From NCBI GenBank assembly GCA_016719815.1, contig JADJYK010000011.1:1-20684 (forward strand): a stretch of 20,684 nucleotides of DNA. The letters run 5' to 3'. Origin of the DNA: Chitinophagaceae bacterium. GTDB lineage: Bacteria; Bacteroidota; Bacteroidia; Chitinophagales; Chitinophagaceae. Positions 1 to 8,736 of the stretch are shown here, piece after piece; position 1 is the stretch's first letter; every line of letters begins with the position of its first letter. A program made the translations under genes and the position numbers. The notes beneath the pieces are model-generated. The model was not told where the DNA came from. It saw only the letters and a program-made list of their open reading frames with translations, and searched no databases.

Positions 1-1536
1 GTACATTAAACCCATCTACTGGTAAGTAAAGAATTAGTTCATGTTATCTGCCTGCTATGTCGGAGCCTCGTATTTACCCGATTGAGTGTCTTGTTCAAGA
101 TTAAGCCATTCTGCATAAAAGTCAGCGTGGTACTGGTCATGCTGCTGTCCCAAATACGTAGGAACAATTGCATGTCGCTTTCTTTCGTAAACTGGCTTTC
201 TATCCCGGCCGATAGGTATGTATTTATCTTTACCTCTTACATACTTCATTTCACCTTCTTTCATATCCACCATATTGTCGCCATCGGCATCACGGTATTC
301 TGACCCAAAGTGAGGGCCATATACTAATGAGGCTTCGCCATATGTTATTTACAGCTCAGGTAGTAAACAAGGTTAATAGGATTGTCAACATTGTTCATGT
401 CAACCGAGGGAGTTGGCATTAGAACGAATCATTGTTGTAAAATACATGAAATAGATAAGCATCATAAATGCATAAGATTTTAACGAGAGTTCAGTACTTT
501 AAGTCCGGTATTTTGAAAATAACCAGCCTACTGTGGCAATACCTGCCAACAGAATAAAGTTTCGAAAGCCAGAACTGGTTAAACCTGCTTCCTTTGAAGC
601 AAAAATGGAAAAGCCGCCAACCGACAAAAACATTAAACCAGATAATTGTTTGGACTTGCGATGTCTTTTCATTCATTCGTAAAACCCAGAAAATTGTAGC
701 GGCTACTGCTATAAAATAAAACGTAAAGCCTGAAAAGAATGGAAGACCGAATTTGTTTACGAAGTATACATCAAACACACCGGCGGCTGCATCTGAGTAC
801 TGTTTTACTCCCAGTTGTGTACGATACCGGTAATTACGCATCCAATAATAAATGCCCAAATTGCGCCTTTAGTGGTTGGCGTATATCTGCGATAATAGTA
901 AATCTGTACAATGGCGGGTATCACAAGCAGGTTGAGCAGGTGTACACCAATTGATAGAAGCCCATCATGAAGAAAAGAAAAACAATCCAGCGGTCGCTGC
1001 GGGCACAGGCACCAGGTTCATTTCACACATGTTCATCAGCATGTTCCCATTTAAGCATTGCCCAGAATGGAAGGGCGGTAAAGAATGAAGACAGGGCATA
1101 TACTTCCCCTTCCACGGCACTGAACCAGAATGAATCACTGAAGGTATAAGCCGGGGCTCCAACCACGCGGCAGACATGAAGTGGTAAATAGCTGGCCGGA
1201 GTTCGAATTCTTCGCCAACGCCAGCAAGCATTTTTCAGGCAAAGTGGGTAACACTCCGGAAAAGGAATAAGATTGTGGCAGCACTGGCCAGTGCACTCAT
1301 AAAGTTAACACCGGCGGCAGCTGTTTGCAGGCTGTCTCAAAGAAGTATAATAAATAGGCGGCCTATCAGTACAAATAACGGGGCACCAGGAGGTAGGGAA
1401 GCTGAACTCCTCTGGCGCTATTGTCCACAAATTCGCCTATCCCAAAGACTGCCCCTTGCCTCACGGGTGAAGAAGTAAGTAGCAAGAGCAATCAAATACG
1501 GCCCATCCGGTAATGTTGTGCTTTTCTGAAGTTCAT
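1..1536 (-). CDS. DUF2723 family membrane protein (N-terminal part, runs off the left edge)
   Basis: Multi-spanning membrane protein of the DUF2723 family, common in Bacteroidota at about 1000 residues and related to GT-C/protein O-mannosyltransferase-like proteins. Its substrate is unknown. Reading the minus strand across several frames gives the family landmarks in order: a start ATG at 1536, an NITGWAVF-like N-terminus, LWD.GEFV near 1450, a SALASAATI-like segment near 1290, SFWFSAVEGEVYALSSFF near 1125, SIGVHLLNLLVIPAI near 940, FVNKFGLPFFSG near 750 and YVRGKDKYIPIG near 220. Frame changes occur about every 100-200 bases. Because the order of landmarks is intact, they are read as sequencing indels. 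Roughly the first half of the protein is present and the rest lies beyond base 1. Family assignment is firm; start and frames are approximate. Confidence 0.85.
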
Positions 1537-1558
1537 ATACGGGTTTATTTGAAGAAAG

Positions 1559-1566
1559 CAAAAATA
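1559..1566 (-). promoter_or_regulatory. Bacteroidota -7 box upstream of the DUF2723 gene
   Basis: Read on the minus strand this is TATTTTTG, a perfect match to TAnnTTTG, 22 bases before the ATG at 1536. No convincing -33 TTTG lies at the usual spacing, so this is a half-supported promoter. It sits in the 159-base gap between the DUF2723 gene and the upstream-coordinate end of the SAM hydrolase gene, where no other gene was seen. Confidence 0.45.
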
Positions 1567-1695
1567 GGGTAATTAAGGGTTAAATCAGTTCAAGTGCCAG
1601 CCGGTTAAAGCATTTCAGCCGTTCATTTTTGCGATTTTTAAAGCCTGATTATTCGAAATAATTTTTTACCGTTTGGTAAGACAGTTTGCTCTACA

Positions 1696-2450
1696 TCATT
1701 TTTCTGCAAAAGCCTTCAAGACCAAAGCCCGGCGGCGTTTCCTTTAGTAATGCAATGTTCAAGGTGTCCTGCGCTATTAAATAATGCCAGCTTTTCTCCT
1801 TCGGGCACATCGGCATAGCTGCTGCTTATACGGTCAATAACTTCATCCCGTTTAAGGGCTATCCTGAATTGCGACCTACCTTTGTTCTTCAAATTGTTCA
1901 CGGGTGATGTTTTACAATTACATTCTCAAAACTGTCAATAAATACAATCTGTCCTTCAATTATATTATTGTCAAGAATAGGCTTCAGGTGCCTTTTCTCC
2001 ATGCACCACACTCAGGATTGCCGATGCTTCGGATAGGTTCTCCGTTTACCAGTTGGGTTACCACTTTACCCATTACTGATGTGAGATAGGTGTGGTATTT
2101 ATTCGGCAACTGGTTAAGTGGAATTCCCCTTGATCATATCGGGCCGTTCCTCAGTATCATAGTGAGTAATCCATTATCAGCACACAAAGGTATTGCTTGT
2201 GGTGGAATGCCGGGAGGGGTTGTTCAGGCTTTTTCAAAGAGATTTACAAAGGATCAGGTGATACGAATATTCGGAAAATTTTTAAATGCACTTCGGCACA
2301 CATAAGTAGCCTGTGGATAGTTAAACGGCGGAATATTGTGAAATATCAATAATATTAAACTCGGGTTTTAGCTGCAATAACTGTGCCTTTACAGCTCCCA
2401 CGAGATAGTCCGGGCTGGCAATGTCAGATGTTAAAGGTTAGTAAAGGCAT
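1696..2450 (-). CDS. SAM hydroxide adenosyltransferase (DUF62 / SAM-dependent chlorinase-fluorinase family)
   Basis: Members of this family split S-adenosylmethionine with water or, rarely, a halide; housekeeping members release adenosine and L-methionine. Minus-strand fragments in order are LTSDIASPDYLVGAVKAQ (near 2420), PEFNIIDIS (near 2350), an LCADNGLLTMIL-like segment (near 2180), VVTQLVNGEPI (near 2050) and the C-terminal domain with DVPEGEKLALFNSAGHLE and GNAAGL (1716-1901). Both family domains are therefore represented. At about 250 codons the length is close to normal. At least five frame changes separate the fragments. The gene lies about 46 bases downstream of the dehydrogenase gene on the same strand, so the two may be co-transcribed. 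A halogenase role is unlikely but cannot be excluded from this noisy sequence. Confidence 0.82.
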
Positions 2451-2496
2451 TAAGTTATGGTTCGGGTTAGTTCTGCTATAGATTGGCAATAGTAAG

Positions 2497-3308
2497 TTAT
2501 TTGTAACCAGCTTTCCATCTTTAAAGAAAACTTATATGCCAGTTTATCAGACAGTTTAAGGGAAGAATTTTTTGCGTGAAAACAGTTCGCTTAACCTGTG
2601 GTGAAAGGTGAGTACCGGCGTACGTTTTCGCTTTATTATAGCTTTTTTCAATTCTTTCCGCAACTGCTTTTGAGCTCATCATTTGCTCTCGTCCATAGGT
2701 GTTTCGCCATATGACTGACCGGTTTTGTCAAATTGCCGCATTCCGGATATACTGGATGTAGTAAATCCCCGGACAGACCCCTCACGTGTACGCCATCGTA
2801 CATCAGTTCAGTTTTGACACCTCAGAAACCCTGAACAGCAAACTTACTAGCTGAGTATCCGCTTCTGCCAGGAAGTCCGCGGTATCCGGCAATCGATGAA
2901 ATACCAACTATAGTCCCTTTCTTGCAATAAAGTCTAAGGCGTATTTGGTACAATACAGGGTGCCGCCAAAAATTAATGTCCATCTCCTTCTTAATAACGA
3001 AGTATCTGCTTCTTTAATCAAAGCTCTCATAGACACACCAACATTGTTAATCAGCACATCAATTCCTCAAACATTTTTACAGTCATCTCTATCAGACCCC
3101 TGCATTCGTTCTCATTACTTACATCTGCTACCATTGTATGTAATGGGGCAGAGGATTAGCGGTTTACAAGGCATAAAGTTTGTCGCTGTTCCTTGCGCAG
3201 GTAGATACTTTAGACCCTTTTCTCAGCAACGATTCGACCAGGGCTTCTACCAATACCATCAGTACCTCCTGTAACTACCACCACTTTATCTTTAAAGTAT
3301 TCTGACAT
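2497..3308 (-). CDS. Short-chain dehydrogenase/reductase (SDR family)
   Basis: NAD(P)-dependent oxidoreductase of the classical SDR type; the substrate cannot be told. The start ATG at 3308 begins MSEYFKDKVVVVTGGTDGIG, which contains the TGGxxGIG Rossmann loop. Further minus-strand fragments follow: ALVESLLRKGSKV, then VSNENECRGLIEMTVKMFEE, then a garbled LINNVG segment, and the YCTKYALDFIA helix. Next is the active-site region, reconstructed across frame changes as a YSASKFAVQG-like motif near 2850, then WVCPGF near 2780, MMSSKAVAERIEKAIIKRKR near 2650 and a C-terminal FFKDGKLVT-like end near 2510. About 270 codons is normal for the family. Many indels interrupt it. No cofactor preference is assigned because the acidic or basic discriminator position is not reliable here. 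Confidence 0.85.
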
Positions 3309-3370
3309 GTTTAATTAATTTATTGGTACAAAGTACTTTAAAAAGAACAAACCAGAAAGTAAACTGATAA

Positions 3371-3405
3371 AAAAGAGGCTGACTTTTCTCAAGTCAACCT
3401 CTTTT
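3371..3405 (-). terminator. Strong hairpin terminator after tRNA-Lys
   Basis: The arms AAAAGAGG and CCTCTTTT pair perfectly and continue, after one mismatch, through TGACTT/AAGTCA around a five-base loop. On the minus strand the hairpin directly follows the tRNA-Lys 3' end and finishes in a T run. The symmetric A and T tracts could also stop plus-strand transcription. Confidence 0.8.
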
Positions 3406-3407
3406 GG

Positions 3408-3478
3408 TAATCCCGCTGGGACTCAGACCAGGCCCTAACATTAAAAGTGTTATGCTCTACCAACTGAGCTACGAGATC
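3408..3478 (-). tRNA. tRNA-Lys (anticodon UUU)
   Basis: The minus strand folds as a cloverleaf. The acceptor 5' strand GATCTCG pairs with CGGGATT (final G-U). The D arm is GCTCAGTTGGTAGAGC, and the anticodon stem AACA/TGTT closes the loop CTTTTAA, giving anticodon TTT. The T arm is damaged: GGTTCGAGTCC is expected but GGTCTGAGTCC is seen. The gene is 71 bases instead of 73. Missing bases in a conserved tRNA support base-calling error. Confidence 0.93.
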
Positions 3479-3513
3479 TACCTTTAACTGTTCCTAATTT
3501 TCGGAACGGGGTG

Positions 3514-3546
3514 CAAAAATACAGTTCTGTGGCTTTTGCGCCAAAA
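3514..3546 (-). promoter_or_regulatory. Bacteroidota promoter for tRNA-Lys
   Basis: On the minus strand TTTTG (3542-3546) is followed after 20 bases by TATTTTTG (3514-3521), close to the TTTG-N19..21-TAnnTTTG consensus. It lies about 35 bases upstream of the tRNA-Lys 5' end. Confidence 0.65.
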
Positions 3547-3561
3547 CTTTTCTATTAATTA

Positions 3562-4436
3562 TCAACAGGTTTTGAGAATTTTTTTCCATCTGCTGGCGGT
3601 GGGTGCCGGTAGCTGATTTTGAAAGCCTTTCCTCGGTTATAACATCATATAGCCTTATAAGCATCTCCTTATATTGATCTACCCGCCATGCTCGGTTTCT
3701 ATATTAATATAGCGTTTCCCTTTTCACCATAGTATACACTCAATGATCCGTCTTTCTTAACGTTCATATTATCCTGTAAAATACTGTTATAGCCAAAACC
3801 AGCCATTTTTCATACAAAATACTGTCGGTTGTGAGGGCAATATCATCTGCGTCCTGCAAGCTGTCTTCGTAGAACTTCTCTTGCATCGGCCTGCCTGTCT
3901 CCACCTTCAACACTAACTTTTATTGAAAAGACGCATCAAAATTATTGTGCAGTGCAACAATACAGGAAGCCGTATCGGGATTAAGGAAAGTAATCTTTGA
4001 GCAAAATTATCAACCTCAACTGCAGCAGCAGGAGAGAAACGGCCACGTTCCCGCAATGTTTGCTCTATCCCTTTCCTGAAAAAATGCGGTTAGCATCAAA
4101 GGTGTAGGTCTTATTGCCTACCGGGAAGGTAATAAAACGCTGTTTCCTGTTTTCAATTTTTATCAACAAACCTCCTCTTCGTGAGAGTACTTCCATAGCA
4201 GCCTCAGACTGATGTAAATTCGTTGTCATGCATTTTAAAACAAACCACTTCCTGTACGTTGCCGTACTGGTAAATTGTAACCGGAATTAGCTTTGACCTA
4301 AATTGAGTTGTAACTTCTGAATTGCTGGTGAAAATTTTGAAACCTCAGGCCGGTACTATACTGTCATTGAAGGACCGACCAAAAACTGAACGGTCAATAA
4401 TAAAGCCAGGGAAAATGAAAAGGTAGTTTTCAAAAT
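3562..4436 (-). CDS. Exported protein of unknown function with HDNE, LHNN and ETEHG motifs
   Basis: I do not recognise a named family. Reading starts at a TTG (4436) or at a lost ATG, giving KTTFSFSLALLLTVQFLVG, a typical signal peptide. Across frame changes the following stretches appear: MHDNEFTSV (near 4220), AAMEVLSRRGGLLIKIEN, FPVGNKTYTFDANRIF, GRFSPAAAVEVDNFAQRLL, IVALHNNFDA (near 3945), DADDIALTTDSILYE, NVKKDGSLSVYYGEKG and YINIETEHG (near 3690). The His/Glu-rich motifs are spaced like metal ligands of a zinc hydrolase, but this is inference only. The protein would be about 290 residues and act outside the cytoplasm. It lies 74 bases downstream of plsX on the same strand. The stop near 3562 depends on correcting a run of seven A's. 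Confidence 0.6.
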
Positions 4437-4447
4437 GGTGATTTTGC

Positions 4448-4476
4448 TAAAGGTAAAGATGGACAGTTTGCAGCAA
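4448..4476 (-). promoter_or_regulatory. Possible promoter for the exported protein
   Basis: On the minus strand TTG (4474-4476) is followed after 18 bases by TACCTTTA (4448-4455), one base from the TAnnTTTG consensus. It lies 12 bases before the proposed start in the gap after plsX. Support is weak because the last base of the box does not match. Confidence 0.35.
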
Positions 4477-4509
4477 TATACCTTTTCAAGGGTATTTTTC
4501 AAATCTAAG

Positions 4510-5435
4510 CTAAGAAAGTTCCTCTTTCATCTTCTGCATTACATTTTTTTCCAGCATCACTTTGCCAGTTTTATCATATTCATAAAGCCTTTTCTCCAGA
4601 AATACCGTGTCCAATAATAACTGGTTGGCAACACCCAGAACAGGCGTTCCTCCGTAATTTTCAAAGTTGAACCTGTTAAAATACTTATTATCTGTACTCA
4701 GGCTTTTATTAATATCGTATAATGACTCAGCCAGTTTCAAAATGATATTGCCGGTAAATCCTTCGCAAACCATTACATCCGCATTCCCAATCAGTACATC
4801 TCTGCCTTCTATATTGCCAATAAAATTGATGTGCTTATTTTCTTTTAATAAGGGGTAGGTGGCTTGTGACAGTATGTTACCTTTGCCTTCTTCTTCACCA
4901 ACATTCATTAACCCTACTTTAGGATTGTCTATATTCAGTACCAGTTTTGCATATACTGAACCCATGATGGCAAACTGATTGAGCTGCTCGGGTTTGCAAT
5001 CGGCATTCAATCCAACATCCAGCAACAAACCAGTACTTCCGTCCAGTTTAGGGATAACGGTGGAAATGGTGGGTCTTATAACACCTTCCATTGCTTTAAT
5101 GCTGAATAAAGAACCAACAAGCATGGCACCAGTATTACCAGCACTGATGAATGCGTCCATTTTACCGGATGCAAGATGAAAGCCGATAGCTATTGAAGAT
5201 TGCTGTTTTTCCTTTAGTGCTTTAATAGGATGTTCATGCATGCCAATAATTTGCGGTGCATGAACAATACTGATATTAGAATGAGGATGTTATGCTCTGA
5301 CAATAATGGGTTTAAGTATTCTCATCACCCAACAGAAGCAAGGATGCCGTCAGTTGTTGCTCTTGAAAAAGTTTAATACCCTTAACTGCTTCAAGCGGGG
5401 CAAAATCGCCACCCATCATATCAATACCTCACCAT
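4510..5435 (-). CDS. plsX: Phosphate acyltransferase PlsX
   Basis: PlsX converts acyl-ACP and phosphate to acyl-phosphate, the acyl donor for the first step of phosphatidic acid synthesis; it is a peripheral membrane enzyme. The 243-residue uninterrupted part (4510-5241) contains SAGNTGAMLVGSLFSIK, RPTISTVIP, LLLDVGLNADCKPEQLNQFA, KVGLMNVGEEEGKGN, NFIGNIEGRDVL and ADVMVCEGFTGNIILK, all characteristic of the family. The N-terminus DMMGGDFAPLEAVKGIKLF lies in another frame at 5370-5420, so one or two indels separate the parts. The start ATG at 5433-5435 is inferred from that motif. About 308 codons fits the family. It sits downstream of rpmF, the classic bacterial arrangement. The C-terminal tail appears slightly altered relative to the usual core. 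Confidence 0.95.
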
Positions 5436-5486
5436 AGCTGTTACAGGTTATTTTCAATAATAAAATTACGAATAGCTTTAAATACA

Positions 5487-5531
5487 AATTCCAAATTTCA
5501 CCCGGAATGTTTACCTAATGAATTTGGAATT
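5487..5531. repeat. Perfect 11 bp inverted repeat between rpmF and plsX
   Basis: AATTCCAAATT (5487-5497) and AATTTGGAATT (5521-5531) are perfect complements separated by 23 bases, inside the 123-base gap between the rpmF stop and the plsX start. As RNA it would form an AU-rich stem in the middle of the operon. It is not followed by a clear T run on the minus strand, so it is not a simple terminator. A processing site, an attenuator or a regulator-binding dyad are all possible. Confidence 0.6.
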
Positions 5532-5558
5532 AAATTTTGTATCAGGAAGTATTATTTC

Positions 5559-5742
5559 TTAACAGGAGTTTTCTGCAACCACTTTTCCTTTGTAGTAAAG
5601 TTTGCCTTCACTAACATGGGCACGGTGACGCAGGTGGGTTTCACCTGTTGTATTGTCTGTTGATAATGTAGCAGATGCAGCTTTATAATGCGTTCTGCGT
5701 TTTGCACTTCTTTGCTGACTGTCTGCGTTTCGGATTTAGCAT
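5559..5742 (-). CDS. rpmF: 50S ribosomal protein L32
   Basis: Small zinc-less or zinc-binding ribosomal protein of the large subunit. The minus strand reads MLNPKRRQS at the start (5742), then after an indel RSAKRRTHYKAASATLS, TDNTTGETHLRHRAHV and SEGKLYYKGKVVAENSC, then TAA. About 61 residues matches Bacteroidota L32. The gene is essential, so the frame change near residue 10 must be a sequencing error. It lies between yceD and plsX, the standard order. Confidence 0.93.
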
Positions 5743-5813
5743 AACCTTATTTTTTGAAATTATTGAAAAGTGAAATTTCCGGCCTTTCCCAATTCCTTAA
5801 CTTTCCATTTTTA

Positions 5814-6363
5814 TTAATTATCCAAATTTTTAAACGTTTTCTAAACCTTTCCAAATTGGATTTTCCTTCCCTGACTTTTCTTCTTTTTCCATTTTTTCAG
5901 CAAGTCTTTCGCATTTTTATTACAATGCGGCCCGTCCATCTTTTCAAATCCACAAGCCTTTTGCATTGGAATACTAAGGTTAATGAACTCATATATCCAG
6001 TTGGCCACATCAATATGGCTTTCACCGTGGCTGATATAGTACACATCCGGGTCTTCCTCCTGTTCATTCATCAATTCGGGTTCTTCCACCATTTTTACTG
6101 TTATGTTAAATTCATCCCAGAGGTCAAGCGGAAGATTGCTATTGCAACGGTCGCAGGTAACTTCAAGATTGCCACCGATTTCAAAACGGAGCAACATAAA
6201 ACTTGTTTTTCTATCAAGCGGTAACCTTACGTTTGCTTTGCAGTTTCTGAAATCCTGCTGTTGAAAAGGCTCAAAGAACTTATCATCAATCGAATAGCTG
6301 TACTCATGAATCCCTGGGTTTCAATCCCACAAAAGCTATTTCAAACTCCCGGCGACGGCTCAT
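5814..6363 (-). CDS. yceD: YceD family protein (DUF177)
   Basis: Conserved protein encoded directly upstream of rpmF in most bacteria and linked to 23S rRNA metabolism and ribosome biogenesis. The start ATG at 6363 gives MSRRREFEIAFVGLKPG. After a frame change comes HEYSYSIDDKFFEPFQQQDF and then the long segment LLRFEIGGNLEVTCDRCNSN, with the family cysteine pair CDRC, followed by EDPDVYYISHGESHIDVANW and YEFINLSIPMQKAC. The C-terminus has CNKNAKDLLKKWKKK and, after another shift, a KNLDN end with TAA at 5814-5816. About 180 residues is normal. The cysteine-rich spacing CDRC...C...C may bind zinc (inference). It appears to be the first gene of the yceD-rpmF-plsX transcript. Confidence 0.9.
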
Positions 6364-6394
6364 GGCTATTCATTTTCCTGAAAAAATTCGGAGG

Positions 6395-6423
6395 CAAAGG
6401 TAAGTATAATAAGGGAAAATCAA
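6395..6423 (-). promoter_or_regulatory. Promoter for the yceD-rpmF-plsX operon
   Basis: On the minus strand TTG (6421-6423) is followed after 18 bases by TACCTTTG (6395-6402), a perfect TAnnTTTG box. It lies 32 bases before the yceD ATG, a good position for a Bacteroidota housekeeping promoter. Confidence 0.65.
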
Positions 6424-6532
6424 CTGGCTATTTTGGATTTTTTATAGCAAACTTACTACTTTTAACCGTTTTCATAACAATTAAATAATTAACGGTTTGC
6501 AAAATATTTTGAAGCGATTATTTTCCTGGTTG

Positions 6533-7608
6533 ATGAAAAGTTAAGATATGGGTGCTGCTCATATTGCTTACAATCCTAATCAAGTTTGTTTCCTGGTACC
6601 CTTATTGGGTGGAGCTTAATTACACCAGAGTATTTATCCTGTGTATGCTAAAATACAGCGATTTCTCTTTGGCTGGATTCCCATCAGTATCGGCGATATT
6701 TTCTACATAGTCCTGATCATAATTGTCGTTTATAAGGCTAGCATCTTTTTTAAACTGTTGTTCAAAAGGAAATTCAACAGGAATATTTTATCACTGCTTT
6801 GCAACAGGGCATTTTCATTTTCTGTTTCTTTTTACGTAACCTTCAACCTTCTGTGGGGTCTAAACTATAACCGCCGTGGAATTGCCTACCAGTTAAATCT
6901 TGAGGTCAGAAAATATACAACAAATGACCTGGATACCCTGACGACAGTACTTTTGGAAAGAGTGAACAATTATGCGGCAAGTTTGTAAACGTACAACAAA
7001 GAGATTCATTTAACCGGAAAAAGAAATTATTCAGAAGTGCGGCGAAGGCTTACGCGGTAGCGGAAACAGTATCCTTTCTTGCGATATAAGCCAATGTCGG
7101 TAAAACCTTCTATCTTCAGCTATCTTGGCAACTATCTTGGTTTTCAGGGCTACTACAACCCATTTTCGGGAGAGGCGCAGGTTAATACAACCATACCCTG
7201 TTTTTAGAACCATACGTTACCACACATGAAATGGCTCATCAATTGGGTTATGGAAAGGAAAATGAGGCCAATTTTGTCGGCATTTCTGGCCTGCCGGGCT
7301 TACAATTCAAATGTTTTTCGTTATTCCGCTTATTATGATGCTTATAATTATGCAATCGGCGAAGTGTATCGCAGCGATACCACTTTGGCAAAATCAATAA
7401 ATGAGAATGTGCATCCGCAAGTAAAAAAAGACCAAAAAGAATTTCGAGATTTCTTTTATAAATACAGGAATCCGATAGAGCCAATTATCATGTGGGGCTA
7501 TGGCCATTTTTAAAAGCGAATAACCAACCAGCTGGGAAAATGAGCTACAATGAAGTGGTTGCATGGCTGATTGCTTTTTACAAAAAAAATGGAGTAGCAG
7601 AGCTGTAA
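6533..7608 (+). CDS. DUF3810 domain-containing membrane protein
   Basis: Integral membrane protein with a metallopeptidase-like zinc-binding motif; function not established. The N-terminus is read from MKS near 6533 through a WVLLILLTILIKFVSWYP-like helix and YWVELNYTRVF. The next segment is YAKIQRFLFGWIPISIGDIF with the helix YIVLIIIVVYKASIFF, then SFYVTFNLLWGLNYNRRGIA. After several indels (7000-7215) the plus strand gives THEMAHQLGYGKENEANFVG, containing HEMAHQ (HExxH), and then FLACRAYNSNVFRYSAYYDA, FRDFFYKYRNPIEPI and a C-terminal WLIAFYKKNGVAEL. About 355 residues is normal for the family. It diverges from the yceD operon, with 169 bases between their starts. Confidence 0.85.
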
Positions 7609-7640
7609 ACAAATTTATTGCATAGACTTGTTATGCCTGT

Positions 7641-8108
7641 ATGAATAACACTCTCAAAATAATTATAGCAATCGCCATACCAGTCATAGTAGGAGGTATT
7701 AGCGGATTTTTACTGCTACCGGGGCAGAAAGTTGGTTTCAGACTATCAATAAGCCTTCATGGAACCCCCCAGGCTGGATATTTGGTCCGGTTTGGACAAC
7801 CCTATACATTCTAATGGGTATGGCTCTTATTCATTGTTTGGAAATCTGATGCAACGGGTATGTTAAAAAAAATCCATTACTCTTTTTGCAATTCAGCTAG
7901 TGCTAAATTTTTCTGGTCCTTTATTTTCTTCGGCCAGCAACAGATTGGCTGGGCATTTGCGAAATTTGATGCTCTGGATCTTATTTTTCTCACCATTTTG
8001 CTTTTGCCAGAATAAATAATACTAGCAGCATGGTTACTTGTACCTTATATCAGTTGGGTAAGTTTTGCCGCAATACTAAACTATACAATCTGGCAATTGA
8101 ACAAATAA
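7641..8108 (+). CDS. tspO: TspO/MBR family protein (tryptophan-rich sensory protein)
   Basis: Five-helix membrane protein of the TspO/peripheral benzodiazepine receptor family, which binds porphyrins and other hydrophobic ligands; the bacterial role is uncertain. The start gives MNNTLKIIIAIAIPVIVGG, then after a shift WFQTINKPSWN, PPGWIFGPVWTTLYILMG (the family signature loop and helix), ALFIVWKSDATG, a LVLNFFWSFIFFGQQQIGWA-like segment, ILIFLTILLFARIN and a C-terminal NYTIWQLNK stop at 8108. About 155 residues is typical. Frame changes occur near 7725, 7800 and 7900. The gene converges on dcd and follows the DUF3810 gene by 32 bases, so it may share its transcript. Confidence 0.9.
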
Positions 8109-8125
8109 GTGCACTCTATCCTCTA

Positions 8126-8148
8126 AACCCCTTTAGGGAGCTGGGGTT
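8126..8148. terminator. Hairpin between convergent tspO and dcd
   Basis: AACCCC (8126-8131) pairs with GGGGTT (8143-8148) around CCTTTAGGG-like sequence. It lies between two converging genes and touches the dcd stop codon. The T tracts are poor, so a termination role is inferred from position. Confidence 0.45.
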
Positions 8149-8602
8149 AAAACTTATTCTTCCACATCATACTTTCCACAGGCCTGTCTGGCTGATTGCT
8201 GTATTTAGCATTCTTCTTTTTATCGTATGGAATTTCAATAACACCATCCACCGGAAAATAAATCAGTTGACCAATCGGCATTCCCTTGTACACTTTCACG
8301 GGTTGCTTTACAGAAATTTCCAACGTCCAGTTGCCACAAAAGCCAACATCGCCTTTGCCGGCAGTGGCATGTATGTCTATTCCCAATCTTCCTGTAGAAG
8401 ACTTGCCTTCCAGAAATGGAACATGAGCATGGGTTTCGGTGTACTCCAACGTAACGCCGAGATAAAAAATATGCGGATACAAAACAATTCCTTCATCAGG
8501 AACATCATACGAATTACTTCCCAGGCTTTCTCTGTCGTAAGGAACAATCTTTATAGTGCCTTTCTCAATTTCTTCTAAAATTCTTGTGTCGGATAAAATC
8601 AT
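8147..8602 (-). CDS. dcd: dCTP deaminase, with an apparent internal deletion
   Basis: Dcd deaminates dCTP to dUTP in pyrimidine nucleotide synthesis and works as a homotrimer. The 151-residue frame is unbroken. It has MILSDTRILEEIEKGTI, YDRESLGSNSYDV, EYTETHAHVPFLEGKSSTGR, LGIDIHATAGKGDVGFCGNW, TLEISVKQPV and the end RPVESMMWKNKF. The catalytic Ser and Arg of the SSxxR segment, the Ala of HATAG and the Glu of TLEI are present. Normal members of this subfamily are near 178 residues. Here SNSYDV joins directly to PDEGIVLYP, skipping roughly 27 residues that usually read HLGK... to the PDEG strand. The gap is in frame, at about base 8507. It could be real or a dropped block in the assembly. Confidence 0.92.
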   Translation of the reverse strand: MILSDTRILEEIEKGTIKIVPYDRESLGSNSYDVPDEGIVLYPHIFYLGVTLEYTETHAHVPFLEGKSSTGRLGIDIHATAGKGDVGFCGNWTLEISVKQPVKVYKGMPIGQLIYFPVDGVIEIPYDKKKNAKYSNQPDRPVESMMWKNKF

Positions 8603-8736
8603 TTTTAATATTTTTTGTTACCCAGCTTCAGTAATTCTTGTCATCGTTCCTTGCGTCGCACTCTTCAACTGCATATCTTTACTGAGCAAAACATTTAAGC
8701 GATGGAGCTGCAAAATAACTGTGTAAAGAGTCAATA
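8603..8736. promoter_or_regulatory. Divergent gap between dcd and the phosphopantetheinyl transferase
   Basis: No gene was seen in this 134-base gap. It contains the small dyad TGCGTCGCA (8653-8661) inside CCTTGCGTCGCACTC. I could not place confident TAnnTTTG boxes for either gene. A short interspersed element is a possible explanation for the GC-richer block at 8640-8675. Confidence 0.3.

Noticed and set aside
4476..4500. Terminator for plsX at ATACC...GGTAT
   Set aside because: On the plsX strand the hairpin is not followed by a T run; the T run is on the other strand, where no gene ends.
5754..6224. 156-residue plus-strand frame rich in Phe and Leu
   Set aside because: Antisense shadow of yceD, which has clear family motifs on the minus strand.
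8030..8578. 182-residue plus-strand frame
   Set aside because: Antisense of dcd, joined to the last part of tspO; the minus-strand protein is unmistakable.
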